Shown here one piece after another: positions 26,964-36,442 of a stretch of 64,000 bases of DNA. The first letter of the stretch is position 1. The number at the start of each line of letters is the position of its first letter. A program made the translations under genes and the position numbers. The stretch is from Mesorhizobium sp. ES1-4 (GTDB lineage: Bacteria; Pseudomonadota; Alphaproteobacteria; Rhizobiales; Rhizobiaceae): assembly GCF_020164745.1 (NCBI RefSeq), contig NZ_JAIUGV010000006.1, forward strand, positions 186,001 through 250,000, given 5' to 3'. Under the pieces are notes generated by a model. It worked only from the letters and a program-made list of their open reading frames with translations. It did no database searches and had not been told where the DNA came from.

Positions 26964-29900
26964 TTATTTGCGCGCCAGCAATGCCTTGACCAGTTTCTCG
27001 TCGACCGCACCCGTCGCCGGCAGCTTGTTGTCGGTCTGGAAAGCGATGATCGCGTTCTTGGTCTTCTCTCCCATCACGCCGTCGGCGCCGCCGGCGTCGT
27101 AGCCGTTCTTGTTGAGGATGAGCTGGATGTTCTTGACCGCCTTCTTCATGTCGATGCCAGCGGTCGTCTGCGGCGTGCCTTCCTGCCAGGATTCGGGAAT
27201 GTCCACCGAATTGGCTGCCGCGTTGAGCGGCTTGGCCTTCCACAATTCGGTCGCGGCACGCGCCCGCTCGAGCTGCTCGGGCCGAAGCGCATTGGCGATC
27301 TCGTCGCGCTTGGCCGCGGCATCCTTGTCGCCGGTCTTGGCGACGAGCGCGAACCATTTGTAGGATTCCTCCAGGTTCTGCTTCATGCCAACGCCCTTGG
27401 CAGCGAGGATGCCGAGATTGAACTGGCTGTCCTTGACGCCGAGGTCGGCGGCTTCCTGGAACCAGTGCGCGGCCGATTCATTGTCGGTCACGCCATCGGC
27501 GGCCATGGCGAACAGCACCGCGAGATTGTGCATGGCGCTCGCGTTGCCCTGCGCGGCGGCGAGCTTGTACCAGGTCTTCGACTTCTTGATGTCGCGCGCG
27601 ACGCCGATGCCCTTTTCGTAGAAATTGCCGATGCGGTATTCGGCCGGCGCGAAACCGAGTTCCGCCGACTTCTCGTACCATTTGGCGGCTGCCGCCATGT
27701 CTTCCTTGACACCGCGCGACTCGGCGTAGCGCGAGCCGACCTCGAACAGGGCCTTGGCGTCGCCACCGGCGGCGGCATCGCGCAGGGCGGCGGGCCCGGC
27801 CTCAGTCGGGATGTCGAACTTGGCCGCGGCTGTCGCCACCGCCTTGTCCATGGGCGCAACGGCGCCAGTCGTGTCCTTGGTCGTCTCCGCGGCTGGCGCG
27901 GCGGGGGCCGGATCCGTCATGGCAGGAGCAGCGGTCATGGGAGCAACCGGCGCCGGCGCGGCCGAAGCCATCGCGCCGGGAGCGGTCGCGCTCGGACCTG
28001 AAGCCATGGCCGACGCTACCGGTGCCGCAGCGGGTCCCGTATCCGGCATCGCGTCCGTATCCGATGGCATGGCCATGACGGCCTGCGCCGCCATGTCGTC
28101 CTTGACTGCCGGCTCGTCCTTGACTGTCGGCGCGGATTGTTCAGCCTGCCTGACGGCCGGCGCGCTGTCGGTCCGCGCCGGCTGGACTTCGGTCTTCGGC
28201 TGGCTGGCGGTGTCGAGAGATGCCGTCCGCACCGGCTGCGAGGCGACGATCGGTGTCGCGTCGTTGCTTGCCACCTGGGCGGGATCCGAGAGGAACGCCT
28301 TGCCGAGCTGCAGGCCGGCAAGCGCCAGCATGATCGCTGCCGCCGCCATCAGGATCGGCTTGCGCCGCGCCTTGAGCAGGTCGCCTATCCTGAGCGCCTT
28401 GACCGGACCTTTCATCGTCGACTGGCGCTTCAGCGCATCGGCCTCGGCCGCGGCCGCCTGCGCCGCGCGCCGGGCGGCCGCGATGAAATCCGATTTCGCC
28501 GCGTCGCTGTCGCCGAGCGCTGCCGGTTGTCCCCGCTCATCGCGCACGCGTTTCATGATGGCATTGAGGTCGGGCGCGCCGGAGCCGGGCTCCAGCGGGC
28601 GGTTGGCGATTTTCGGGTCGAGCGGCTCGTCGAGATCGACACTCGGGATATCGGCGCTCGGCGCCGAACCGGCCAGCGGCGGAACATCCGCCGCCTTCTT
28701 GCCCTTGAAGGCACGCGCCAGCCCGCCGAACATCGATTTGCGGCCTGCCGGCTGGTCCCTTCCGGCGATGGTGTCGGAACCGAGCGCGGCCATCGCCGCG
28801 GCGGCGGCGGCTTCTGCGGGCGAGCGCGTGCCCGTCCGGGCAGAAAAGCCGGTTTCGACTTGCAGTGCCGGCCCGCCTGATGAAGCCGACTCGGGGCGCA
28901 ATATGGCCGCGGCTCGCGTGTCCAGATCGGCCATGTCGCCGGTCAGCGGCAGCGGCTCGTCCATTGTCATCGACGGTGCGTTCACGGCCATCTTGGGCCG
29001 CCGCGAGCCCCGCCAGCCGCTCGGCTCGATCGGTGCTGTTTCCAGGAGCTCGCTTACCGCCTCGGACGGTTCGCTGGTTTCCAGCGAACCCAGCCTGTCG
29101 ACGATCTTGAGCAGTGTGTCGTGGATGGCCTCGAATGTCCGCGAATTGCGCTCGTCGGAACGCCGCGTCAATGTCTCCAGCGTCTTCAGGTCCTGTGCGA
29201 GGCCGGAAACCGCGGCTGTATTGGTGCTCGTCCCGGCCAGCGACCGCACCGCGTTCTCGGCCGCCTCGCGGGCGGCGCCGAGGATGGAATCTCGTGTTCC
29301 GGCCAGCGCTTTTTCGATTTCGTCGAGGCGCGGGCTGATGTCCTCGAAGTCCGGCAGCGGCGTGCTGGGCTTGGAAAGATGCGCCGACAGGCCGGCGACC
29401 TGCGCTTCCAGGCTGCGGATCAGCGCCGGGTCGATGCCGGCGACTTGGGCCGCCGAAGCGTCAAGCCGGCTTGAAATATCCTCGAGCCGGCTTTCCAGTC
29501 CGCGGATCGCCGCCTCGCCGGCGGGATCGGGAGCGCGCGTTTCCATCCGCTTGGCCAGTGCGGTGAAGCGGGCATCGATGGCGTCCATGATACCGGCGCT
29601 ATCGACCTGCGGGATGCGCTGGTCCAGCCGGTCGGCAACCTCGTCCAGCCGGCGCTCGAGATCGCGAAACAGCATGTTGCCCTGTTCGATGGCGTCGCCC
29701 TGGCGTCGCTCCATCATGCCGGCCAGCACGTCGAAGCGCTGTTCCAGCCCGTGGAAGATGTAGTCGGCGTCGGGCATGGCGGGCGCCTGATCGATCTTGT
29801 CGGCGATCAGCGCGATCTGCTTGGCGAGGCGTTCCATCGCCTGCTCGGGCAGGTTGGCGCGGCCGGCGAGATCATCCACCCGGCTCGACAGCGTGTTCAG

Positions 29901-30989
29901 CCGGTCGATCACGACATTGCCGGGGCGGTCCTGCGTCACTTCCTCGATCTGCCCAGCGAGCGAATCGATCCGCTTCTCGATGCGCTCGATGGCTTCCTGG
30001 TCGACCGAATTGGCCTGTGCGGCGACTGTCGAGGCCACGATGGCGCGGGAAATCTCGTCCAGCCGCTCGTCGATCATGGCCAGCGTATCGCCGCCCCGAT
30101 TGTCCTGCTGGTTGGCGAAATGGTCGACCGCCCCGGCCAATGTGCGGACTTTTTCCTCCAGCGAGCGCAGCGACAGCGATTCCGGCAGGTTGTTGACGGC
30201 ATTGCTGATCTGTTCCAGCCGGTCGGTCAGGGCAGCAAGGGCGGGATCGTCGGAGCGCTTGCGCTGGTCGGCGTCGACGCGGTCTTCGAAAGCCGTCCAG
30301 CGGCGGTCGAAATCATCCCAGCGGCGGTCGACCTTCTGCACGCTCTCCTCACGCGCCAGCGTGTCGAGTGCGGCTTTGACCTGCTCGAGTTCCAGTCGCA
30401 GCAGATTGACGCTCCTGTCATCACTCTTTTCCGACAGCGATTTGATAGCGCCGGAGAGGCGCTCGAATTCCACGCCGAGTTCGGCGCTGCCCTTGCCCGC
30501 GGTGCCGGCTTTGGCGTTCGACTGGAAGGCGCGGTCGATGTCCATGCGCAACGCGTCGAATTCGCGCTGCAGCCCGGATGTCACCTGGTGGCGCAGTTCT
30601 TCGCGCATGCCGCGCAGCTCGCCGGCGATCTTGCCGACCATGGCGACGCTGTCTTCCTGGCCGCGGACACGGTCGATGTCGCGGGCGATGGCCTGGTAAT
30701 TCTGGTCGAAGGCGGGGGAGGGCGCCGGGTTGTGTGCACGCGGTGCGGGCTGCGGATCCTCATACCAGCGCTGCTGTGCGGTCGGCTGTGCGGAGGGATA
30801 ACGCGGTTCGGCGGCGGGGTAGCGCGGTTCGGTGGCATATTGGCCAGCGCGTGCCGTCGCGTCCTCACGCGTCTGCCCCAGGCGCTGTTCAAGCGTTTCC
30901 AGCGAGCGGTTCAACTGCTCGATCGTGGTCTGCGGCCTGCGCTGCCTGCCGGCGTTCAGTGTATCGAGGTAGGACCGCTTGCTGTTCAT
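26964..30989 (-). CDS. PodJ-like polarity protein: coiled coil, one membrane helix, Sel1 repeats, peptidoglycan-binding domain
   Basis: The product is 1341 residues. The N-terminal ~650 residues are coiled-coil (repeated LEERLDEISR-type heptads), followed by a disordered stretch, a membrane helix at about 876-897 (KPILMAAAAIMLALAGLQLG), a low-complexity Ala/Pro/Met region (about 920-1055), three or more Sel1-like repeats (about 1085-1235, e.g. AAKWYEKSAELGFAPAEYRI) and a peptidoglycan-binding domain at the C-terminus (about 1275-1338, GGADGVMGEKTKNAI). This is the architecture of PodJ, a polar scaffold in Caulobacter and Sinorhizobium, with the N-terminus in the cytoplasm. The name is by architecture, not a detailed match. 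Confidence 0.8.
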   Translation of the reverse strand: MNSKRSYLDTLNAGRQRRPQTTIEQLNRSLETLEQRLGQTREDATARAGQYATEPRYPAAEPRYPSAQPTAQQRWYEDPQPAPRAHNPAPSPAFDQNYQAIARDIDRVRGQEDSVAMVGKIAGELRGMREELRHQVTSGLQREFDALRMDIDRAFQSNAKAGTAGKGSAELGVEFERLSGAIKSLSEKSDDRSVNLLRLELEQVKAALDTLAREESVQKVDRRWDDFDRRWTAFEDRVDADQRKRSDDPALAALTDRLEQISNAVNNLPESLSLRSLEEKVRTLAGAVDHFANQQDNRGGDTLAMIDERLDEISRAIVASTVAAQANSVDQEAIERIEKRIDSLAGQIEEVTQDRPGNVVIDRLNTLSSRVDDLAGRANLPEQAMERLAKQIALIADKIDQAPAMPDADYIFHGLEQRFDVLAGMMERRQGDAIEQGNMLFRDLERRLDEVADRLDQRIPQVDSAGIMDAIDARFTALAKRMETRAPDPAGEAAIRGLESRLEDISSRLDASAAQVAGIDPALIRSLEAQVAGLSAHLSKPSTPLPDFEDISPRLDEIEKALAGTRDSILGAAREAAENAVRSLAGTSTNTAAVSGLAQDLKTLETLTRRSDERNSRTFEAIHDTLLKIVDRLGSLETSEPSEAVSELLETAPIEPSGWRGSRRPKMAVNAPSMTMDEPLPLTGDMADLDTRAAAILRPESASSGGPALQVETGFSARTGTRSPAEAAAAAAMAALGSDTIAGRDQPAGRKSMFGGLARAFKGKKAADVPPLAGSAPSADIPSVDLDEPLDPKIANRPLEPGSGAPDLNAIMKRVRDERGQPAALGDSDAAKSDFIAAARRAAQAAAAEADALKRQSTMKGPVKALRIGDLLKARRKPILMAAAAIMLALAGLQLGKAFLSDPAQVASNDATPIVASQPVRTASLDTASQPKTEVQPARTDSAPAVRQAEQSAPTVKDEPAVKDDMAAQAVMAMPSDTDAMPDTGPAAAPVASAMASGPSATAPGAMASAAPAPVAPMTAAPAMTDPAPAAPAAETTKDTTGAVAPMDKAVATAAAKFDIPTEAGPAALRDAAAGGDAKALFEVGSRYAESRGVKEDMAAAAKWYEKSAELGFAPAEYRIGNFYEKGIGVARDIKKSKTWYKLAAAQGNASAMHNLAVLFAMAADGVTDNESAAHWFQEAADLGVKDSQFNLGILAAKGVGMKQNLEESYKWFALVAKTGDKDAAAKRDEIANALRPEQLERARAATELWKAKPLNAAANSVDIPESWQEGTPQTTAGIDMKKAVKNIQLILNKNGYDAGGADGVMGEKTKNAIIAFQTDNKLPATGAVDEKLVKALLARK

Positions 30990-31182
30990 CGGTGCGTCCG
31001 TCTTTCAGATTGGCCGGTTGGCGACCAGCTCCCCAAGTCCCTGCCGGAACGAGGCGACCGCGCTTCCATGCCACGGCGGAAGACAAGCTTCCCGGGTTTC
31101 ACCCGCGCTCCGAAAAACCGTGAAAAACTCGATACAGGATAACCACGGGTAGCCGACATGCGCACATTTCGCCCAACGTGGT

Positions 31183-31207
31183 AAACAAGGCGTTAACCAA
31201 GCTTAAG
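31183..31207. promoter_or_regulatory. Possible CtrA-binding sites ahead of the podJ-like gene
   Basis: TAAA-N7-TTAA (31183-31197) matches seven of eight fixed positions of the CtrA consensus, and TTAA-N6-TTAA (31194-31207) overlaps it with one base fewer in the spacer. They lie about 200 bases upstream of the podJ-like start. Confidence 0.35.
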
Positions 31208-31301
31208 AAGTTGCATCATATTTCAGGAATGCCTTGCGGATGCGGCATTAAGGTGCGCCCGCAGAACGCCCTTGCGTCATGAGGCGGCTATCGGTATAGA
31301 A

Positions 31302-31317
31302 TTGACGTAAACGTAAA
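31302..31317. promoter_or_regulatory. Putative MerR operator in front of its own gene
   Basis: The sequence TTGACGTAAACGTAAA has arms TTGACGT and ACGTAAA, one mismatch from a dyad, and shares TTGACGT and AAACGT with the perfect palindrome ahead of the fatty-acid operon (32042-32073). It suggests that the regulator controls itself. TTGACG can also serve as a -35 box. Confidence 0.65.
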
Positions 31318-31443
31318 TGGCGCATCAACTGTGCCGTTTGCGATTTGTTTGTCGAAACCACGGCCGGAAGCACGCCCCCGCTTCCAGTCAGGCGACGCAT
31401 GGTCAAGGACCGCGACGCCACCAGACGGGGAAAGCCAGTGACC

Positions 31444-31905
31444 ATGAAGCTTATCTCGGCCGGCGAAACCGCGGCCAATACCAACAATGTATCTGTCGAA
31501 GCCGGCGAGGATCTCTCCCGCATCGGCGAAATGGCCAAAAAATACGGCGTGACGCTGCGCACGCTGCGTTTCTATGAGGACAAGGGCCTGCTCAACCCGC
31601 GGCGCGACGGCTCGACCCGTCTCTACACACGCCGCGACAAAGCCAGGCTGAAGCTGATCCTGCTCGGCCGCAAGGTTGGGTTCTCGCTGCGCGACGTCAA
31701 GCAGATGATGGACCTCTACGACCCGACCGGTTCCAACACCAAGCAATTGCGGTTGGCGCTGGACAAGTCGGAGAAGCAGCTCGCTCGCCTGCAGAAGCAG
31801 CGGGCACTGGTCGACGACGCCATCAATGAGCTCAGCGGCTCGATGTCGGCGGTCCGTCAGATGCTGGTCGAGCGTTCGGCACCGTCGGCAAGTGCTGCAG
31901 GTTAA
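31444..31905 (+). CDS. MerR-family regulator of the adjacent beta-oxidation operon (LiuR-like)
   Basis: The product is 153 residues from the ATG at 31444; an ATG at 31399 would add 15. The MerR helix-turn-helix (about 25-95) is clear: DLSRIGEMAKKYGVTLRTLR, FYEDKGLLNPRR and STRLYTRRDKARLKLILLGR, followed by a coiled-coil dimerisation helix (about 110-140). There are no metal-binding cysteines in the C-terminus, so it is not a metal sensor. LiuR-type MerR proteins in proteobacteria control branched-chain and fatty-acid degradation through sites of the TTGACGTTTACG type, and such sites are present here before this gene and before the next operon. Confidence 0.87.
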   Translation: MKLISAGETAANTNNVSVEAGEDLSRIGEMAKKYGVTLRTLRFYEDKGLLNPRRDGSTRLYTRRDKARLKLILLGRKVGFSLRDVKQMMDLYDPTGSNTKQLRLALDKSEKQLARLQKQRALVDDAINELSGSMSAVRQMLVERSAPSASAAG

Positions 31906-32041
31906 TCACCCGACGCTGTAACTTTGAAGGCGGTTGTGACGAACTGGAGCCGTGTGGCCTTTGCCGCGCGGCTTTTTTCGTATTCGGTTGGGCGGTGTTT
32001 TCGACGGTCGCGTTGCGGGATGCGAAAAATGTAACATCAAA

Positions 32042-32073
32042 AAGAATTGACGTTTACGCAAACGTCAATTCTT
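32042..32073. promoter_or_regulatory. Perfect palindromic operator of the beta-oxidation operon
   Basis: AAGAATTGACGTTT (32042-32055) and AAACGTCAATTCTT (32060-32073) are exact inverted repeats around ACGC. The centre resembles the known LiuR operators of MerR-family regulators. TTGACG (32047-32052) and TTGATA (32072-32077) could be -35 and -10 boxes with a 19-base spacer, as is typical of MerR-controlled promoters. It lies 84 bases before the first acyl-CoA dehydrogenase gene. Confidence 0.82.
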
Positions 32074-32156
32074 GATATGCCGACCTGAATTCTGGCTGAA
32101 AGGTGTCTCTGACATCAGTTCGAGACTCCGGCTAAATCTTTTTGGGTGGAGGAAAC

Positions 32157-33968
32157 ATGCCGATCTACAGGGCTCCGGTCCAGGACACGCTGTTCGTGCT
32201 CAACGAAGTGTTGGGCTATCAGCGCTATTCCAACCTTCCCGGATTCGCCGATGCGACGCCTGACGTCCTGGAGGCAATTCTCGCCGAAGGGGCCAAGCTC
32301 GCCGAGAACGTCATGCATCCGCTCAATCGTGTCGGCGACATGGAAGGCTGCGTGCGCCACGACGACGGCTCGGTGACCACGCCCAGGGGCTTCAAGCAAG
32401 CGTTCGATCAGTATCGCGAAGGCGGCTGGATGGGGCTCGCCGCACCCGTCGAGTTCGGTGGCCAGGGCTTGCCCTATGCCGTGCACACGGCGGTGGCCGA
32501 ATACATGGTTTCGGCCAACATGTCGCTGATGATGTATCCCGGCCTGACCCAGGGTGCGATCGCGGCCATCCTCACCCACGGCACCGACGAGCAGAAGGCG
32601 ACCTGGCTGCCCAGGATGGTCGAGGGCACCTGGACCGGCACCATGAACCTGACCGAGCCGCATTGCGGCACCGATCTCGGCCTGCTGCGCACCAAGGCGG
32701 TGCCGAACGGCAATGGCACCTACAAAATATCTGGGCAGAAGATCTTCATCTCCGCCGGCGAGCACGACATGTCTGAGAACATCGTCCATCTGGTGCTGGC
32801 CCGTATCGAGGGCGCACCGGAAGGCGTCAAGGGCATTTCGCTGTTCATCGTGCCGAAGTTCAAGCTCGATGCGTCGGGCAATCCCGGGACAAGGAACACC
32901 GTCTCCTGCGGTTCTATCGAGGAGAAGATGGGCATCCACGGCAATTCGACCTGCGTCATGAATTATGACGAGGCCGAAGGCACGCTGCTGGGTGAGGCCA
33001 ATGGCGGCCTGAAGGCGATGTTCACGATGATGAACGAGGCCCGTCTCGGCGTCGGCCTGCAGGGACTTTCGCTGTCGGAGATCGCCTACCAGAACGCCGT
33101 CGCCTATGCCAAGGACCGCTTGCAGGGCCGCTCGCTGTCGGGGCCGAAAGCACCCGACAAGAAGGCGGATCCGATCATCGTCCATCCCGACATTCGCCGC
33201 TCGCTGATGACCATGAAGGCTTTCAACGAAGCCGGCCGAGCGCTTGCGCTGTGGACTGCGATCAAGTCCGACATCGCCCACCGCTCCGCCGACGAAAAGG
33301 ACCGCCAGGCGGCCGACGATTACACCGGGCTGATGACGCCGGTCGTAAAGGGCGTGCTGACCGACAAGGGCTTCGACCACGCCGTGATGGCGCAGCAGGT
33401 GTTCGGCGGCCACGGCTATATCGAAGAGCACGGCATGAGCCAGTTCGTGCGCGATGCCCGCATCGCCATGATCTATGAAGGCGCCAACGGCATCCAGGCG
33501 CTCGACCTCGTCGGCCGCAAGCTCGGCTTGAACGGCGGCCGCGCCATCCAGGCCTTCTTCAAGGAGGTCGGCGAATTCTGCGAGGAAAATCGTGCCGACG
33601 AACAGATGGCGCTGTTCACCAAGGCGTTGAAGAAAGGCCTCAACGATCTGCAGGCGGCGACGATGTGGCTGCTGCAGAACGGCATGGCCAAGCCCGACAA
33701 TGCAGGTGCGGCCTCGACCGACTACATGCATCTCTTCGGCCTGGTGGCCCTGGGCTTCATGTGGGCGCGGATGGCCAAGGTGGCACAGGGCAAGACGGGC
33801 GCGAACGGTTCCCAATTCTTGCATGAAGATAAAGGGCCGTTCTACGACAACAAGGTCGTGACGGCGCGCTTTTTCATGGAGCGGATCATGCCGGAGACCT
33901 CGGCGCACCTCGCCCGTATTTCGAGCGGCGCCGATACTCTGATGGCCCTGACGGCGGAAGCGTTCTAA
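32157..33968 (+). CDS. Acyl-CoA dehydrogenase, long form (603 residues)
   Basis: It catalyses the FAD-dependent first step of beta-oxidation. From the ATG at 32157 (GGAGG four bases upstream) the protein shows the N-terminal ACAD domain, the middle-domain motif [19 protein letters not shown] (about 158-176), the signature region [20 protein letters not shown] (about 418-437) and an extra C-terminal domain of about 120 residues. The length and the C-terminal extension fit the ~600-residue FadE-type subfamily acting on long chains. It is the first gene of an operon of five. Confidence 0.92.
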   Translation: MPIYRAPVQDTLFVLNEVLGYQRYSNLPGFADATPDVLEAILAEGAKLAENVMHPLNRVGDMEGCVRHDDGSVTTPRGFKQAFDQYREGGWMGLAAPVEFGGQGLPYAVHTAVAEYMVSANMSLMMYPGLTQGAIAAILTHGTDEQKATWLPRMVEGTWTGTMNLTEPHCGTDLGLLRTKAVPNGNGTYKISGQKIFISAGEHDMSENIVHLVLARIEGAPEGVKGISLFIVPKFKLDASGNPGTRNTVSCGSIEEKMGIHGNSTCVMNYDEAEGTLLGEANGGLKAMFTMMNEARLGVGLQGLSLSEIAYQNAVAYAKDRLQGRSLSGPKAPDKKADPIIVHPDIRRSLMTMKAFNEAGRALALWTAIKSDIAHRSADEKDRQAADDYTGLMTPVVKGVLTDKGFDHAVMAQQVFGGHGYIEEHGMSQFVRDARIAMIYEGANGIQALDLVGRKLGLNGGRAIQAFFKEVGEFCEENRADEQMALFTKALKKGLNDLQAATMWLLQNGMAKPDNAGAASTDYMHLFGLVALGFMWARMAKVAQGKTGANGSQFLHEDKGPFYDNKVVTARFFMERIMPETSAHLARISSGADTLMALTAEAF

Positions 33969-34013
33969 ACTCGGCCTCACTGGCCTTCTGTCTGTCGATA
34001 CGCGGAGGAAATC

Positions 34014-35186
34014 GTGGCGACAAATCCCGCCGAAGTGCTCTCCTTGCCGAAGCCGGCCTGGGCGGCCGACGAAGTCGGCATGCTCTACGACATGGCAATC
34101 CGCTTCATGTCGGAGGAGATCGCACCGCGCTACGACGAGTTCGAAAAGAACGAAATGGTCGATCGCGATAGTTGGCTCAAGGCGGGTTCCGCCGGGCTGC
34201 TCTGCGCGTCCATGCCGGAGGAATATGGCGGCGCGGGCGGCACCTTCGCGCATGAGAGCGCCATCATCGAGGCGATCGGCCATGTCGGCGTCGATGGTTT
34301 CGGCATCGGCCTGCACAATTCGATCGTCGCCCCCTACATCCTCCATTACGGGTCGGAGGAGCAGAAGAAGAAATGGTTGCCCAAGCTAGCCACCGGCGAA
34401 CTGATCGGCGCCATTGCCATGACAGAGCCTGGCGCCGGTTCCGACCTGCAGGGTGTCAAGACCCGTGCCGAGAAGGATGGCAATCAGTACAAGATCAACG
34501 GCTCCAAGACCTTCATCACCAACGGCCAGCTCGCCAACTTCATCATCGTCGTCACCAAGACCGATCCGGAGAAGGGCGCCAAGGGCACCTCGTTGATGAT
34601 CGTCGAGACCGATGAGGTCGAAGGCTTCCAGCGTGGCCGCAACCTCGACAAGATCGGGCTGAAGGCCAACGACACGTCGGAGCTGTTCTTCAACGACGTG
34701 CGCGTGCCGACCTCCAACCTGCTCGGCCATGAAGAGGGGCAGGGCTTCGTCCAACTCATGCAGCAATTGCCGCAGGAGCGGCTGCAGATCGGCACCGGGG
34801 CGATCGCCATGATCGAGCGGGCGCTGGCTCTGACCATCGACTACGTCAAGGAGCGCAAGGCTTTCGGCAAGGCGATCATCGACTTCCAGAACACCCAGTT
34901 CAAACTGGCCGAATTGAAGACGGAGGCCACCATCGGCCGCGTCTTCTACAATGACTGTGTCACCCGCCACATCGATGGCGGCCTCGATCCGGTCACGGCA
35001 TCGATGGCCAAGTACTGGCTCTCCGACCTACAGGGAAAGGTCGTCGACGAATGCCTTCAATTGCACGGCGGCTATGGCTACATGAATGAGTATCCGATCG
35101 CCCGCATGTTCCGCGACGCTCGCGTCCAGCGCATCTACGGCGGCACCAACGAGATCATGAAATTGCTGATCGGACGCTCGCTCTGA
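34014..35186 (+). CDS. Acyl-CoA dehydrogenase, short form (390 residues)
   Basis: It begins with GTG preceded by GGAGGAAATC. The 390-residue length is the standard for tetrameric acyl-CoA dehydrogenases. Visible motifs are the FAD-binding IAMTEPGAGSDLQGVKTRAE (about 138-157) and the C-terminal LQLHGGYGYMNEYPIARMFR (about 345-364), followed by IYGGTNEIMK. The catalytic base region is the usual glutamate after YGGTNE. Substrate chain length cannot be read from the sequence. It lies 45 bases after the long-form dehydrogenase. Confidence 0.93.
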   Translation: MATNPAEVLSLPKPAWAADEVGMLYDMAIRFMSEEIAPRYDEFEKNEMVDRDSWLKAGSAGLLCASMPEEYGGAGGTFAHESAIIEAIGHVGVDGFGIGLHNSIVAPYILHYGSEEQKKKWLPKLATGELIGAIAMTEPGAGSDLQGVKTRAEKDGNQYKINGSKTFITNGQLANFIIVVTKTDPEKGAKGTSLMIVETDEVEGFQRGRNLDKIGLKANDTSELFFNDVRVPTSNLLGHEEGQGFVQLMQQLPQERLQIGTGAIAMIERALALTIDYVKERKAFGKAIIDFQNTQFKLAELKTEATIGRVFYNDCVTRHIDGGLDPVTASMAKYWLSDLQGKVVDECLQLHGGYGYMNEYPIARMFRDARVQRIYGGTNEIMKLLIGRSL

Positions 35187-35220
35187 GCAGTTCCCTTCAG
35201 CGAACCCAAGGAGCATGAAA

Positions 35221-36429
35221 ATGGCCGAAGCTTATGTCTACGACGCCGTGCGCACGCCGCGCGGCAAGGGCAAGAAGGACGGATCATTGCACGAGGTGCC
35301 GGCGGTGCGGCTCGCCGCCAGGACGCTGGAAGCCCTGCGCGACCGCAATGGGCTGGACACTGGCACCGTCGACGACATCATCTTCGGCTGCGTCGATCCG
35401 GTCGGCGAGGCAGGCTCGGTCATTCCGCGTGCCGCCGCCTTCGAGGCCGGCTACGACACGAAGGCGCCCGGCATGCAGATCTCGCGCTTTTGCGCGTCGG
35501 GTCTCGACGCCATCAATTTTGGCGCTGCCAAGATCGCGCAGGGCGCCGATGAGATCGTCATCGCCGGTGGCGTCGAATCGATGTCGCGTGTCGGCATGGG
35601 CGCCTCCGGCGGCGCCTGGTTCATGGACCCTTCGGTCGGTCTGCCCGGCTGGTTCGTGCCGCAAGGCATCTCGGCCGACCTGATCGCCACCAAATACGGT
35701 TTCTCGCGCGACGACGTCGACGCATACGCGGTCGAGAGCCAGAAGCGGGCCGCCAAATCCTGGGCCGACGGCCGCTTCAAGAACTCGGTCATCCCGATCA
35801 AGGACCAGAACGGTCTCACCATTCTCGATCATGACGAGCATATGCGGCCGTCGACCGACATGCAGTCGCTCGCCTCGCTCAACCCGTCCTTTGTCATGCC
35901 TGGTGAAATGGGCGGCTTCGATGCGGTCGCGGTGCAGAAGCATCCCGAAATCGAGGAGGTCAACCACGTCCACCACGCCGGCAACTCGTCGGGCATCGTC
36001 GATGGCGCGGCGGCCGTGCTGCTTGGCTCGAAGAAGGCCGGGAAATCCATGGGCATCAAACCCCGCGCGCGCATTCGCACCTTCGCCAACATCGGCTCCG
36101 AGCCGGTGCTGATGCTGACCGGCCCGGTCGACGTCACCGAGAAACTGTTGAAGCGCGCCAAGATGAAGCTGTCCGACATCGACCTGTTCGAGCTCAACGA
36201 GGCCTTCGCCTCGGTGGTGCTGCGCTACATGCAGGCCTTCGAAATCGATCACGACAAGATCAACGTCAATGGCGGCGCCATCGCCATGGGCCATCCGCTC
36301 GGCGCCACCGGCGCGATGATCTTCGGCACGGTGCTGGACGAACTCGAGCGCCGTGATCTCAACACCGCGCTGGTGACACTCTGCATCGGCGCCGGCATGG
36401 GTACCGCAACCATCATCGAACGCGTCTGA
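35221..36429 (+). CDS. fadA: Acetyl-CoA C-acyltransferase (thiolase)
   Basis: The product is 402 residues. It performs the thiolytic last step of beta-oxidation. The acyl-binding cysteine is in [18 protein letters not shown] (about 88-105), the catalytic histidine in [18 protein letters not shown] (about 350-367) and the second cysteine in [10 protein letters not shown] (about 388-397). The ATG at 35221 is chosen over 35215 because AAGGAG is seven bases before it. It is followed by the FadB-type gene, with which it should form the trifunctional complex. Confidence 0.94.
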   Translation: MAEAYVYDAVRTPRGKGKKDGSLHEVPAVRLAARTLEALRDRNGLDTGTVDDIIFGCVDPVGEAGSVIPRAAAFEAGYDTKAPGMQISRFCASGLDAINFGAAKIAQGADEIVIAGGVESMSRVGMGASGGAWFMDPSVGLPGWFVPQGISADLIATKYGFSRDDVDAYAVESQKRAAKSWADGRFKNSVIPIKDQNGLTILDHDEHMRPSTDMQSLASLNPSFVMPGEMGGFDAVAVQKHPEIEEVNHVHHAGNSSGIVDGAAAVLLGSKKAGKSMGIKPRARIRTFANIGSEPVLMLTGPVDVTEKLLKRAKMKLSDIDLFELNEAFASVVLRYMQAFEIDHDKINVNGGAIAMGHPLGATGAMIFGTVLDELERRDLNTALVTLCIGAGMGTATIIERV

Positions 36430-36442
36430 CGGGGAGAGAACG

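Larger units (their letters stand above)
30990..31443. other. Divergent intergenic region between podJ-like and merR genes
   Basis: About 450 bases with no convincing gene. It holds a CtrA-like site (TAAA-N7-TTAA at 31183-31197) and a nearby TTAA-N6-TTAA at 31194-31207, and the MerR-type site at 31302-31317. An in-frame ATG at 31399 could move the merR start upstream by 15 codons. Confidence 0.6.

Noticed and set aside
27754..29763. A 669-codon open frame on the plus strand opposite the PodJ-like gene
   Set aside because: Low-complexity composition (Ala, Ser, Arg) and complete overlap with a gene that has clear domains.
32115..34346. A long minus-strand frame opposite the acyl-CoA dehydrogenases
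   Set aside because: No domain, and the plus-strand genes have clear motifs and ribosome-binding sites.
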